Numbered from the stretch's first letter, positions 50,601 to 61,436 are shown. The stretch is 64,000 nt of DNA from Antedon mediterranea (GCF_964355755.1 NC_092670.1:18413201-18477200), one strand, 5' to 3'. Made by a program: numbers and translations. Notes: a model not told the origin generated them from the sequence alone.

Positions 50601-51336
50601 ATTTAAAATAATTAAGCCTATGTTAAAATGTTTTTATGATAATACTATAAGGAATTGAAATAACAATACAGAAAAAAAAACATTTAAATGTTAATACCTG
50701 TATATTACTACAGTAAGTGGGCCATGAGAGAGCTCACTTTTTGTTCACCTTTTGGGCATGGCATTCACGGATATAATTGTGCTGGGTGGAGCAAGGTGGG
50801 AACATGTACTTATAAAATCTTCTGCCCAGCAAAAAGCTTATTTTAAGGTCTCCTGCCCAACCTAATTTCAATATAGCCAACCCACACAAGAAAAATGTGG
50901 GTACCTGAAATTACTGTATTATTTTAAACCTCTGGACATTTACAACATGTAAGGTACTATTGCACAGATATTATAACATTAGCATCTTAAAAATAATAAA
51001 TTCAGTTCATAATTGAATACAATTACTAATTTATTATCTTTTTTCTCATTGCAGTGTTCCTATCCACTATGTTCGTCATACAAATACTACGGTGATGAGC
51101 CTAATCACGAGGCCTCCGCATTTGCAGATAAGTACGAAGTTGGAGCAACATACAGCTGCTATCACAGCCCAAGTTCAAATGAGGTCATTTTAGACCTTAC
51201 TGCAAATCGTCAGCAGGTTATCCACAGTATGCTGTGGCCATCGTTAGGACTTATACTCACCGTCATTGCCATCTATGCCTTAAGAAGACATGCCATTGCA
51301 CATGAAAAAACAGAAGTACCTTTTACAAGGTTTTAG
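35639..51336 (+). CDS. BK-channel beta-subunit (KCNMB)-like two-TM protein, gene E, 15-kb intron
   Basis: Exons are 35639-36025 and 51055-51336; the phase-0 intron (GTAAGT ... CTCATTGCAG) is 15,029 bp. The product has 222 residues. The first helix is about residues 27-52 (MLICCQTLLFMLAIGCIMSL and on). The loop has ETTCTTKSLHW, CCTNNVCEE, FPCLLLRARV and an NHS glycosylation site. Exon 2 begins CSYPLCSSYKYY, then GATYSCYHSP, then the second helix SMLWPSLGLILTVIAIYAL. The intron falls at the same place (after PK, before CSYP) as in gene D, and both proteins end in a related tail: VEFNRFY in D and VPFTRF in E. They are clearly paralogues in head-to-head arrangement. Joining these two distant exons is an inference from matching frame, phase and homology. 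Role as for KCNMB: auxiliary membrane subunit of a channel, exact partner unknown. Confidence 0.82.
36140..36240 (+). repeat. Minisatellite of GACGATTCGGCCCTGA units
   Basis: Six imperfect copies of a 15-17 base unit (TTCGGCCCTGAGACGA). It lies inside the first 250 bases of the gene E intron. Confidence 0.85.
36241..37443. other. Intron of gene E, no feature seen
   Basis: AT-rich with poly-A and poly-T runs. No exon or repeat family recognised. Confidence 0.5.
37645..38993 (-). mobile_element. 5'-truncated non-LTR retrotransposon (CR1/L2/Jockey-like)
   Basis: A 366-codon open frame (38993-37893, minus strand) encodes the C-terminal half of a reverse transcriptase. It has GVPQGS at residues 54-59, the catalytic FADD at 85-88 and the thumb-region LQKRVVRLL typical of CR1/Jockey-group LINEs. 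The endonuclease domain and first RT motifs are missing, the usual result of 5' truncation. The first 30 or so codons may be flanking sequence read through. The minus-strand 3' end has AATAAATGTATT followed by three ATTGA units (about 37645-37672), a short tandem tail as in CR1/L2 elements rather than poly(A). The frame is uninterrupted, so the insertion is fairly recent. It lies antisense in the intron of gene E. Confidence 0.88.
39091..39585. repeat. Diverged direct repeats with TGACGTCA motifs
   Basis: Units at about 39091-39230 and 39441-39585 share TTCAACTGGCCATATGATAA / TTCAAGTGGCCATTTGATGA, then CATAATAAGTTA, then ATTCTGAAGAG. Palindromic TGACGTCA/TGATGACGTCATCA sites occur at about 39292 and 39449, and another at about 40045. 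Noncoding. Confidence 0.65.
41558..41612 (+). repeat. Short tandem repeat CCCAGTTTGCCGAAT
   Basis: Three to four imperfect copies of a 15-base unit. It resembles in style the minisatellite at 36140-36240 but has different bases. Confidence 0.7.
41833..41910 (+). repeat. tRNA-like relic
   Basis: CATAGCTCAGTCTATTAATG resembles a box A and D arm. About 40 bases later AAGTTGGAGACCCAGTGG resembles a degraded box B. Stems do not pair well, so it is a relic or SINE head, not a tRNA gene. Confidence 0.35.
43116..43708 (+). repeat. Left terminal inverted repeat of the TTAA transposon
   Basis: Pairs with 47721-48305. Shared landmarks from the outside inward include GGCAAGGGTCAAAATTTCG, ATTTTCGGCCAATTTTGTTA, CTCTGGAAGCCAAACGTAGC and CAATCAGATGTACCTATTGT. 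Confidence 0.9.
43903..44076. mobile_element. Palindromic MITE nested in the TTAA transposon (same family as 13936-14185)
   Basis: AAGCCTGTTATGTTTTCCAC with AATTTATTCGCGCGAA on the left mirrors TTCGCGCGAATAATTTTGCC-like sequence and GTGGAAAACAGGCTT on the right. The centre contains CGCGCGCATGCGCAG, another NRF1-like string. Confidence 0.8.
44108..44501. mobile_element. Palindromic MITE, TTTTCGCACGAGCAC family, nested in the TTAA transposon
   Basis: TTTTCGCACGAGCACGTTAACG begins it at 44110 and its complement, CGTTAACGTTCATGTGCTCG followed by TGCGAAA, ends it near 44500. An internal copy of ACGAGCACGTACGTTAACG lies at about 44398-44417. No coding capacity. Confidence 0.8.
44681..47234 (-). 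pseudogene. Decayed transposase-like gene of the TTAA transposon
   Basis: Minus-strand exons: 47234-46799 (ATG to GT donor), 46698-46598, then 46350 to about 45419 and a last block 45313-44681. The N-terminal part has a possible zinc-binding CPLHRSELGLGW...CRVPPDLSNH. The middle part reads KWIPNLTRYRFNVAKHHLLL, then HGRG, QDLPFGE, IKIPNVV and LSVCSASVRKSLQGLDYI. The last block has MGWALKS, KADPCDVSREMRSA, QQIASFFSRLAKK, a run of about 24 acidic residues and ends near STCSCSID. I know these strings only from uncharacterised cnidarian and deuterostome proteins. One-base frame changes occur near 46265 and near 45670. About 100 bases of stop-containing sequence separate the middle and last blocks where relatives, as I remember them, have several hundred residues. 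The copy is therefore inactive, with a probable internal deletion. Confidence 0.7.
47721..48305 (-). repeat. Right terminal inverted repeat of the TTAA transposon
   Basis: Complement of 43116-43708 with roughly one mismatch per 15-20 bases and a 9-base gap near the outer end (GACATATTCGTAATTTAG versus AACATTAG). Confidence 0.9.
48310..51054. other. Intron of gene E, 3' part
   Basis: Very AT-rich. Holds a diverged direct repeat (about 50318-50385 and 50404-50470) and a hairpin (50458-50495). The branch and acceptor region at the end is pyrimidine-rich (TTTTTTCTCATTGCAG). Confidence 0.5.
50458..50495. repeat. Perfect 18-bp inverted repeat
   Basis: GACAAACATTGCCAACTT and its exact complement are separated by only two bases. 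A transcript would fold into a tight hairpin; the loop is too small for a typical microRNA precursor. Confidence 0.85.
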
Positions 51337-51877
51337 CTTACAAAATGTGATTTAATATTATTTAAAAATTCAAATTTGTTAATAACTAATTTAGTGCCTA
51401 GCCTACTTTTATAACTACTAATTAGTCTCCAATCAAAATAATTTGTTGATAAAAAACTAAAACATATTCTTATTGGAGTACTAATTTTCTGTTTGGGTTG
51501 TTCCATTTTAGCAGCAGGGACTTTTTCTCTATCCAGCTGAGGGTGAGAGCTGTTATCAGTTTATCCAGATAAGTAGTCAACCAAACTAACTTTTTTATAA
51601 ATTGACTAAAAAACAAATTATTTTTTTAATGGTTATTGATAACTTTTTAAACTCAAGTAGGCATATCAATTAAAGTAGGCTATAGAATATTCCAACAAGA
51701 TGGTTTTCAAGACTAACAGAGCGAAACTTGTAATCCTTACAAGTGGTAGATTACTCTAAAAGTCTGCATTAATCCTGATAGGTCATTGGACAACCATGGA
51801 GTACACATGGTATTGTTGTTTAGTACATTAGCAAAAGATCCATATTCACTGAAAACATCAGATCGAAAACTCAAATC

Positions 51878-52100
51878 CCTGAACACATGTGCAGCGCACA
51901 CGTTTTATTGTTGGGATGATAGGTACCCAATTTAAACCTAATCTATATCAATTTATAGTGCTTGAACACATTGTGTAGAGCAGTTATTGTTGGGGTGAAA
52001 TAAGTACCCAATTTATACACAAAATCCCAAGTTATATATATCAATTTATAGTGCCTGAACACATGTGGAGAACACGCATATATTGTTTAAATAGGCACCC
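51878..52100 (+). repeat. Degenerate tandem repeat, unit about 85-95 bp
   Basis: Three starts at CTGAACACATG / TTGAACACATTG / CTGAACACATG (about 51879, 51962, 52053), followed by TATTGTTGGGATGATAGGTACCC-like sequence and TATCAATTTATAGTG. Confidence 0.75.
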
Positions 52101-52867
52101 TGTGGGGAGTGTACTGTACTTGCACAAAACACTTTCCTTTGTAAAAAAACCCTAAATTCAAACTTTGTGCCTTGTTTTCAATGGCCCGGGACCAGTGCCT
52201 CTTGACATTTTTCGAAAATTTTCCAGTGCCTTTTGATAGTACCAATTTTTTTAATAATAGCCTAATTTATTTTTATAACAGGTTATGGGGTCTTTCATTA
52301 AATTTTAAATTGAATTGATTAAATTAAAAGCATGATATATTGTGTGCGTAGCAAATTTGTTTCCCTTTGTGGTTTTTGACAGTTTATGGTTATTTTGTTA
52401 GTTAATCGCTTTGTAAATAATTCAATGCTTATAGCAATCACTAATGGACGTGAACAATACCTTGCCTTTTATTTTGTTGCTACAGTATAATCAGTATTGT
52501 AGTTATTTTTAAGGCTTTTAAGAATTTTATTATTACAGATCTGAAGGTCAGAGTTGAAGGGTTAAAACCTTTTTACCATGTAAAGCGTTTCTTTAGACAA
52601 TTTATTGTTTAGGCCTATAGATATAAAAAATTAGATAGAAAATGGGGATTTTAAAAGGCAGTGGGTGTTTTAAATCATAAATCAACCTGTGCTAATTGAT
52701 TTTAACAATTGTATTTTGGCATTGTTACCTGAAAAAAAATCAACACAAAACTGTTTATTTCTCAAAAATATATTGTACATTAGTTGTATTTGGATAATAC
52801 AATAATAAGGATATGAATAAAAATGGCTACTGTATATAATAACATGATTTAAAATTTTAAAATGCAA

Positions 52868-53140
52868 CTACTGTACTAAAATGAGGTGGTTTACTTTGCA
52901 ACTCCCCAGAAAAATTGTCAGTGGCTTTCTTTGCAACTACCTCTGAAACTGAAAGTGGTTTGTTCTGCAACTACTTCATAGCAGTTGCGGTGATTTACAT
53001 TGCAACTCTTTGCAACTACCTGAAAATTAAAGTGGTTTCCATTGTAACTCCCTGCAACTACTACTACTGAAAAACAGAGGTGTTGTTCGCTGTAACTCCC
53101 CCTGCTGTTCAGTAGTGTAAAAGGTTTGTTCTTTGCCATA
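52868..53140 (+). repeat. Degenerate tandem repeat, unit about 35-40 bp
   Basis: At least six copies of a unit built on GTGGTTTnnTTTGCAACTACC followed by CTGAAA. The 73-codon minus-strand open frame here arises from the repeat. Confidence 0.8.
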
Positions 53141-53513
53141 CCGCATCATTTTAACAAGCTCTGTAATGAACCATATTAATTAAACTTCCTCAAAGTTTCA
53201 ACTCGGCTACGGAAGCTCTTTGTTTTTAATTAGGAAACATCCAATATGCATGAGTTTATGTAATGAAACGTGATTGCAATGTCCTTTAGGACGTTCTACC
53301 GCAAAATCTAAATTATAAGCAATAATATTCCTGCTCAGCTTGACTTTGATGTTTTAAGATAGTTTTACAAGGTACTATCATTTTAAGTATAAGGTGTAAA
53401 TCAACAAATATTTTTTTTTATCAGAAATTGAAAATAATATGGTTACAACATTTAACATTAATAATCATAATTTAATGTCAGATGACCATTTTATAACACG
53501 AAGAAACCATCCT

Positions 53514-53670
53514 TATGATCTGTCTACACTGTCAAACTTTATGTGGCAAAAACATGTGATGTGCCCATATATGGACATGATGATGTCATATCACTACCAT
53601 ATTTAGGCATATCACTACCATATTTGGGCACATCACACAAACTAGTTTGATAGTGTAGACACAGCTTTAT
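53514..53670. mobile_element. Small MITE with CTGTGTCTACACTATCAAACT ends
   Basis: Left end CTGTCTACACTGTCAAACTT; right end AGTTTGATAGTGTAGACACA followed by GCTTTA. The centre has a duplicated TATCACTACCATATTTRGGC. Complemented, the right end begins AAAGCTGTGTC, so it shares the AAAGC start with other MITEs here. Confidence 0.8.
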
Positions 53671-55107
53671 GCTCGTTCCATCCAATATTTATGTATCTTT
53701 ATTTAGTTCTGAACTAATAGTTAGTTTGACAAAATTGTAGCAAAAAAAAAGACTTTTATTATTATCTCTTAAGAAGATAATAAATGTTTATTTTTAAGTT
53801 AATTTTAATTTACTCTGAGTATAGAAATGAATAATCAAATGGTACAGAAGTAGTACTACTAAAAAGAAATTAAAAATAATAATGATAAACTTTTGTAACT
53901 AAACAATGTATAATGTTCTATATTTTTATAAATAAAAACTTGGTATATTTTAATACATATACCTTGACATTTTAATGTTTTGTTTGGAATGCGCAATAAA
54001 GTAATATATTCTTTTCTCCTTTAGTAGGTGAAAGTATAAACATATTGTATTCATTTTCACTAGTGAGGTTATAATATAACAAAATTTAATATATAAATAT
54101 TGATTTGATTTTATGAATAAGGTTTGTCTTTCAAAATACGTTTCAATTATATTATTTTTATTAGGACTATATAGTTTTATATTTCAGGAAAATTGTCTTG
54201 GTTTTTTTTTCAAATATTTAAATTTTAATAAGTTGACACATACCGTGTGTGTTTAAGGATAATAGTCTACTGCAGTAACTACATTTTTTTTACTTTTAAA
54301 ATGTTAGCAATTATTTAGCAACCTTCTCTTGGGTAATCAACATACTGTTGATCACACAGTGGTTAACTGCAGTAACTGCAGTAAACTAATTTTTACATGA
54401 TTGAAGATCTAAATAAAAGTGGTAGAAAAAGTAGCATACCATCGTAAATGGAGGAAAATGGTTTTTTTTTTCAAATATAAATTTTGAATTAAATTGCACG
54501 CTTTAATAAAAATGAATAATTCGTTGATTTGTGTGATAAATCATTGAATCTGTAAATACATGTTTTTATGCTGTAAAAATTGCTTGTTTTTATATCATGT
54601 AGTTTAAGCTATTTTGTAATTAATAACATAAGATCGTCATTGACTTGTTAAGTTCATCACGAATTAATTAATTAACTAATTAATTTTAATTGAAACCAGG
54701 AGACATATTCTAGTATTGCTATACAATAAATAAAGTGCCTATATTTTATACTTTACAAAATAAGTATGTTTCGGTTAATAATAATAATAATGTCATGATT
54801 AAATTCAATTTTTGGTGTAATTTGATTTTAAAAAAGGTTTGAATATTTTGAATGTAATAGAATACGTTTTTTTTTTTTATAAACCTGGTATACTTTCATC
54901 TGATCTACTTTTCGTGGTAAATGTATGTAACACCACCCCTTTTTTCTTAATCATTTTAACTCTTAATTTGAATGCACCAGGTTGTCTCATACCTTAGTGT
55001 AATGTTACATGTATCAGATGTAGTTAAGATTGTGGCCTATGATACAATATAATATGTAATGCATTTTTACGCTGTATTACAGAATTTGCCATGATACTAA
55101 ACAAATT

Positions 55108-55223
55108 AAGCATGGTTTCCACTAGGAGGTAACGAAAGTAATTTGACCAATTATAATGCGATCAATAATCCAAACTGTCGTGATTGGTCTACTCAATTGC
55201 GTTGCGTTACGTAAAACAAGCGT
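55108..55223. mobile_element. CCAAT-pair palindromic MITE
   Basis: TTAAGCATGGTTTCCACTAG starts it; TTGCGTTGCGTTACGTAAAA lies near the right end, with the outer right terminus degraded. Confidence 0.75.
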
Positions 55224-55280
55224 TACCAAATACCGATAATCAGCTTGCTATATACTCCTTATTCACTTCTATTTTTACAC

Positions 55281-55466
55281 TAAAGCTTGGTTCCCACTAG
55301 AACGTAACGCAAGGAGGTATACGCAACGCAAGCGTTTTAACCAATGACAAGCGAAGTTATAGACAGTTAGCAATCAAAAGTGAATAAGCCATCGCTTGTG
55401 ATTGGTCAATTCACTTGCGTTGCGTTACGTCCTTGTGTTGCGTCGCTAGTAGGAACCACGCTTTAG
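55281..55466. mobile_element. CCAAT-pair palindromic MITE, well preserved
   Basis: TAAAGCTTGGTTCCCACTAG and CTAGTAGGAACCACGCTTTA are complete inverted ends. The core TTTAACCAATGACAAGCGAA / CGCTTGTGATTGGTCAATTC is intact. Confidence 0.9.
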
Positions 55467-56140
55467 AGATTAACTAAATTCTTTTTGTTTATCTCAACTA
55501 TGGTAATAACCATAATGGTAGAAAATTTGTTAATTTAAAAAATAATTTTATTTTGTCTATTGAAAACTTGGTTAAAATGTGAGTGTATTGAACGTTTTTA
55601 GTCATAAAGCACTGACGTGTTGTTTAATGTTTTCTTTTAAAAAGTTGTTTTGTGTTAATATTTTTTATTTGTGTCCGTATTGTATTATATTTTTGGTGAA
55701 AAGTTGAAATGTCTTCCAGTGTTCACAGATGAAACAATTGAATAAACGAAGCTTTCAAATCTCTGCAAGACTCATATGTTTGTTTATTTACAAATGGCGT
55801 AATAATTGTTTAAGCTTATAAAGTACGGGTCAGACAGATTCCTTTTGTATATATTAAAATATTCCTTAATATTAGAATACAATATCAATTTGAATATAAT
55901 AGTCTGTTACCTTCCATGTATGTGTTAATACGCGTATGGTATTGATAAATATCGATTGCTATTGACTAATGTGAAAGTTGTTTATAAACAATGAAAGTAC
56001 CAGTGGCTGTATTCACCAATAACATTTAACGGCCACAGGCGCTGTTTATTCCGCATAAATTTTGAAAAATGTGAGTGCGCTATCATCCATGTGCGCAATT
56101 CATCTTAAGTTGTGAGATTAGCTAAATTAAGAAAGTGGGA

Positions 56141-56453
56141 ACTTGGTTCCCACTAGGACAACATAGGGGCGTACGGTAAGCGCAGCGCAAGCTATTTGAC
56201 CAATGACAAGCGACAATTTGAATAAAAAAAATCTTGTGATTGGTCCAGTTAAGCTTGGTTCCCACTACGACGCAACACAAGGACGTACGGTAAGCGCAAC
56301 GCAAACGTGTTGACCAATGACAAGGGACAGTTCGAATAATTTATCGCTTGTGATTGGTCAAATCATTAAACGTTGCGTTACGTCCTTGCCTTGCGTTTCT
56401 AGTAGGAACCAAGAAGCATTACTTGTGTTGCGTCCTCTATTAATAGTGGGAAC
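56141..56453. mobile_element. CCAAT-pair MITE interrupted by a second copy of itself
   Basis: Outer copy: 56141-56250 (ACTTGGTTCCCACTAGGACA ... TTGTGATTGGTCCAGTT) continues at about 56418-56453 (ATTACTTGTGTTGCGTCCTC ... AGTGGGAACT). The inner copy fills the gap. Confidence 0.85.
56251..56417. mobile_element. Inner CCAAT-pair MITE copy
   Basis: AAGCTTGGTTCCCACTACGA to TTCTAGTAGGAACCAAGAAG; complete arms with GTTGACCAATGACAAG and CTTGTGATTGGTCAAAT. Inserted in the right arm of an older copy. Confidence 0.85.
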
Positions 56454-57754
56454 TATTTTTTTATGTTTAAAAGCAAATATAGATATTATACACAATCAGT
56501 AAAATGACCATCGTAGACCGTTTAGTGACCCCGTTCAATTTCGTCCACTTTCCGCCCTGAATAGATTGCACATGCAGCAACTACGTCGAGGTGTAATTTA
56601 TCTTGATTAGGTCTGATATTCATCAATATTAGTCTAACAATAACCTCATTAGCATCCTCCTAATCAACCTGTCTTTGTGTCTCATTCAGGATACTTCGAC
56701 TTTTTTTTTTAACAGAATCTCCAGATTATTATATTCTCAGCGTCACAGTCTTTTATTCAGATCGTTGTTCAATTAAGTTTCATTTAAAAAAATCAATTTA
56801 GGCCTATGGCTTAAACTACTGTACTGAAGTGTGTATACATCTGTAAAGTACCAGTTGTGATTGGTAATAAGGTAAAGGCTCAGTGTAAAATTGTTTTCCA
56901 CATAAAAAATAAATCAACATATAATGATTCAGTTGTAACATGTACCGTTGTATCACGCAACTTTCCTAAATATTTGAACAAATTATCTACGCAAAGAGAA
57001 TAAGTTCTAAAAAAGCACTACATTGCGCTTTGGTGTTTATTCCATTGGGATTCCATTTTAATTAATTACGTTGATTGGAGAGCCAATCTGTTTTTGCTGA
57101 AAAATTAAGTAGCAATACGTAACGGGCTACTACAGTTTTATTTAGGGTCAAAATGCAATACTTTTCTTGGGTCTTGAACGGGGTCTTGAAGGCATAATAG
57201 GCGTTTTACTGTTTGATATATAAATACAGTATAACGGTGTGGTATTATAAAAAGTATGCACTGAACTCTATAAATCGTAAAGGCGCTTTCATCATACTAC
57301 ATTGTAAACGGATAACAGGACACTTCCGATATTATAACAACACCTTCCATGACTCATCAGAACAAAGCCAATACGATCACCTGAATGTATCCTTAGTTTT
57401 CCTTATATAATCTTAGAGGTCAAGTCTCGAGATTAATCCAAAACATACGTGAAAGCAATAAAACTGACAGATAAATGTTGAACATTGGAAGAACCGTGAG
57501 AGAGTAAGCGAATAATGTATAGGGCCTAATTGGTTCCAGCGGGGAAGAGTAATTTTACCCTTTTTGGTTCACTACATGAGACAACAATGTTTCATTGTCT
57601 CATAACATAAAACATTATCTCTTATCATACAATGAAGTTTTTTTCCATGTATTGATTATTGTTATAAAAAAAAAAACCACACCCAATATATAAAAGAATA
57701 TCAATACAGTAATAAGGCGTTTCCTTAATGCTGAATGACGCATCTGAGACGCAC

Positions 57755-57918
57755 CAAAGCTTGGTTCTAAAAGGTAACGCAAGGACGTGCGCCTAGCGAA
57801 TGTGACCAATGACATCGCTTGTGATTAGTAGCGCAACAGTACAGGTGTTAAATAATTTGACCAATCACAAGGCCAGCGATCATTCGAACTGAGATTTTCA
57901 TTGGTCAACTCGCTTGTT
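57755..57918. mobile_element. Rearranged CCAAT-pair MITE
   Basis: Starts AAAGCTTGGTTCTAAAAGGT and contains three CCAAT/ATTGG cores (GACCAATGAC, GACCAATCAC and CATTGGTCAACTCG), so part of the element is duplicated. The right terminus is lost. Confidence 0.65.
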
Positions 57919-58904
57919 TTATTTCAAGAGAAACAACAACAGCTATTATATATTTTTCTTTCAATAATTGTTTTTTTGTATATCACAAAGAAGAACAGTT
58001 TATGACAATTGAATAACTATAGGCCTACTATAAAATCCGAATACGGTAGTCCTCACAAAGAAAAATAGGAACCGCTTGCGCAAAATCATTATTTAAGTCA
58101 ATAACGTTGTTAATCTTGAAGTACCATAGTCGCTTATAACATTGACTTTGCACATGGCCCTGTTCAGACCCATGGCGTTAGACCGTTTTAGCGTACGTTA
58201 CTAGCAAGGTCACGTTACAAACCGCAGAGAAAAAAACGAGGTGTTCAGACCCATAGCGTACGATTATCGTTACAACGGAAGTACGTCATTCAGGTTGTTT
58301 CTAGTTGCATATTCATGTGCTCTTACCCACGTGTTTTCATCATTATTTCCACTGTATATAGGCCTAGATCTCAGCCCTAAAATTATGACAAAATTTGCCG
58401 TAAATAAAACATACCTCAGCATTTATTTAAGAAAAATATAGTAAAGCTAAATTTCTGTTTCTATTGTTTTTATTTTGTATTAAAAACATTTTCCCCAGGC
58501 TCTTGTGTTACGAAAATAAAGCAGGCCTCCTAATGATGAAGAAAAAATTGATTGTGATTAGTCTATCCAGTCCAGTCAAAGATATATATTCTTTGTTCCT
58601 GTCGGTTGAAAATAACCCTTAACTTGCTAATAAAAGGGACAGCTCCCCTTGTTTGTTTACTGAATTTGTTAGGAGTTAGGGGGTTCTCAGCATTAAACTT
58701 GTCCAGTCTAGTCTGCCTTGTATGAATGAGTGACTTGATGTCCCACGCTAGTTTTTAGCTTGAATGAAATGCGTGAATGGCTCTAGCTAGGCCTAAAAGC
58801 GGATGGGATCGTAGTCCCTATGTTTAAATACAAGGTGCATGTATTTATGTGAAGTAGGCCTACCATTAAGTAGCAGCCCTTGTTCCTCTGCCCTTTGATA
58901 TCAA

Positions 58905-59000
58905 TAAGACACCCATTCGCAAGTAATTTGACCAATCACGACGCGTGGCTCATCCAAACTGTCCCTTGTGATTGGCTAAATCATTTGCGGACCTACTTTG
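58905..59000. repeat. Core remnant of CCAAT-pair MITE
   Basis: AAGTAATTTGACCAATCACG and CTTGTGATTGGCTAAATCAT remain; both outer ends are gone. Confidence 0.7.
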
Positions 59001-59340
59001 TTGATATCTTTAAACGTCTGACAGTCTCTATAATAAAACGACGAAGTGCTAATAGTCACGTTGTCTAAATAAAGCAATTTTGTTTTATGTCGGAAATGTT
59101 CTTAACAAAGTCAAGATATTTGTCTAGATTTCATGATTTTTTCTTTCGTTTTATCCAGGCATTTGTTGGGGGTTTTTTTTGCCCAGGGAGAGATTCATCC
59201 ATAATCTAAAGCCTGCTACTACACAGATATTGCAAACTTCAAGTTTGCCACTGTTCTTAGAGAAGGTTTTTGCTAGCGGAAACTGTTCATTTGAGGACAC
59301 TGATGCACAGTCTCCAGTATAGCACAACCAAACAACAGTG

Positions 59341-59366
59341 CTCCCCCACCCCCCCCCCCCCACCCC
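59341..59366 (+). repeat. Poly(C) tract
   Basis: An almost unbroken run of C (with single A at three places) that stands out in AT-rich DNA. Confidence 0.9.
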
Positions 59367-60318
59367 AAAATAAGCACTGAAAAAATAGCATAGCAATGAC
59401 GTAATCACGCATATCAGACAACTTAGCAATGTATCTGATATTATTATAATCCGCGCGTTTAGTTTGTTCACACTAGGTCCCGCATTTCAATCAATAATCG
59501 TCGCCTCAAAATCCTGCATTATTCCAATATCGATACAGTATTTAAAATATTACGCAATACATTTTATTACACTCTGTCTATTTTGGGATCAATTATCTTA
59601 ACTGATAAGATAAACTTTAATACGCCTATGAGTAACTGAGATATATATGTTGCAACAACTAACATAGCAAATGGAATGGTTCAATCAACAACAATCGGAG
59701 GAGGTTGAGTTGCAAAACGTTCCAGGGTTGTTTCCGGTTGTAGGCCTAGACTAGCATTACATTAATTTGAACCATTCTTCGTTACATGACAAATTTCATC
59801 CGTATTATTTTGATCCAAATCTTTTCCCTATTATTATTATTACGTTAAATGTTTTATTTAATGAATGTTTGAATAACATTTTTGACAACTATCATTTCTG
59901 TGTATCTTTATTAAGTATCCTACTAATAGCATTATACACAACATTGCTCTTAATAATTTCATTTAGATATTATACATTTAACGGAAAGTTTTTAAAGTTA
60001 CTGTTTGATTCTAATCACAGGGGTTGTTTGGTTTATTTCCTCAGTATTCCCCGTACGCACAATACCGTCGCGTCGGATATCAAATTCAAAGCTAGATAAT
60101 ATAGAGGGCGGTATGTCAGAAATTCCATTATTATTTTTCATCGTGGTATAATAAATACGATAGTATAATTTTAATTTAAGACATAAAAACAGTTTTTTAT
60201 CATCAGTATTATTTATTTTTTACTTTAAATTTGTATACTGTGTGTTTTGTACTGTATATTCGCGTTTAGTTTTTTCGGGAGGGTAGGGGAGGCATTTTAT
60301 TCAAGGGAGGCGTTTATT

Positions 60319-60338
60319 TGTGTGTGTGTGTGTGTGTG
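60319..60338 (+). repeat. (TG)n microsatellite
   Basis: About ten TG units. Confidence 0.9.
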
Positions 60339-61436
60339 TAATATGGTGTGTAAATCCATCTGCTCGAGTCGAAAAGCCAATTTAGTGACTGTTAGACTTA
60401 ACAGAAAACGAAAGATTGCTGTTTTCTCGTCAAATCGATAATTAATAGGCCTCTTTCTTCATTTTGAGGCCTATTTTATAAAATCTTGAAATCCATGTAT
60501 AATTCCTAAATCCTCATAAATCAGATATCTAAGGTTAATTTGATTGGACATTCAACTATCAAAGTAATTTAATTGGGTTATTTCCCCTCTAAATATTAAT
60601 ATATCGGGTTATTAACCACAGAATGAGGCCGCACTTAATTAATGTACAATCATTTAAATAATTATGTAATTTGAACTTTGACCTAACTTATGAAGCTCTG
60701 TTAGCAAAGCTTTATTGTGTGCTAAAATTAATTGTAAATCTAGGGCCTATGATTTACTGTAGATTCAAGTACAATATCGTGTGATTTTAAAACTGTGTTT
60801 ATAAAAAATGAAATTTTCTCAAAATGGCACATTAATTATGCTGTACTTATTATACTTATTTTTAAGATTAATTTCCGATCCTTTTAATTCTTTAATTTTG
60901 AAAAGGATTATAATTCGTGGAAGTGAGGTCTCCTTGGGTGTAACTTAAAATTAGAATTTACGAAACACAGATTGTATGAATTAACGTGGAAAAACCATAA
61001 GGAAATTAGTTGAACAACAAACAAAAACAAGAAACACTAGTGCCACAGTGTATAGTGTAGCCGCAATGGAATCGCTCTGAAGCGGTAATGTAAAAACGTC
61101 CAGGGGAACGTGTGCAGGGGAAAATATTCAGTGAGGTGGGGGAGGCGGAGGGGGATAGTTCAATCATCCATTGCTTTCGACCTTTGGCATACTTTGAAGT
61201 CTGTCTTTTCAAACAACATATTAAATGTACTTTAACCTTTTTTTAAACAAACACATTCCGTTTGCATCAAACTTCAAATTACATTCATTAGAATAAACGT
61301 CACTTTTATAAGGATGGATCTTTTATCTCACCAAACTAAAGGATTGTGCGTATTGACAAACCGCAACAATACGGTTAATAGTGTACCACATTTAATTTTA
61401 CAATAGCATTCCTCTTTACCTAATTATGGTATGAAG

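Larger units (their letters stand above)
51337..55107. other. Downstream of gene E, no gene seen
   Basis: Presumably begins with the gene E 3' UTR. It contains two degenerate tandem arrays (51878-52100, 52868-53140) and a MITE (53514-53670); otherwise AT-rich. Confidence 0.5.

Noticed and set aside
58150-58275. Possible further MITE with GTTCAGACCCATGGCGT / GTTCAGACCCATAGCGT
   Set aside because: The two similar strings are in direct, not inverted, orientation and no complementary end was found; left uncalled.
59767-60099. 110-codon plus-strand open frame with hydrophobic stretches
   Set aside because: No homology recognised, no promoter or splice signals, AT-rich codons; looks like chance openness.
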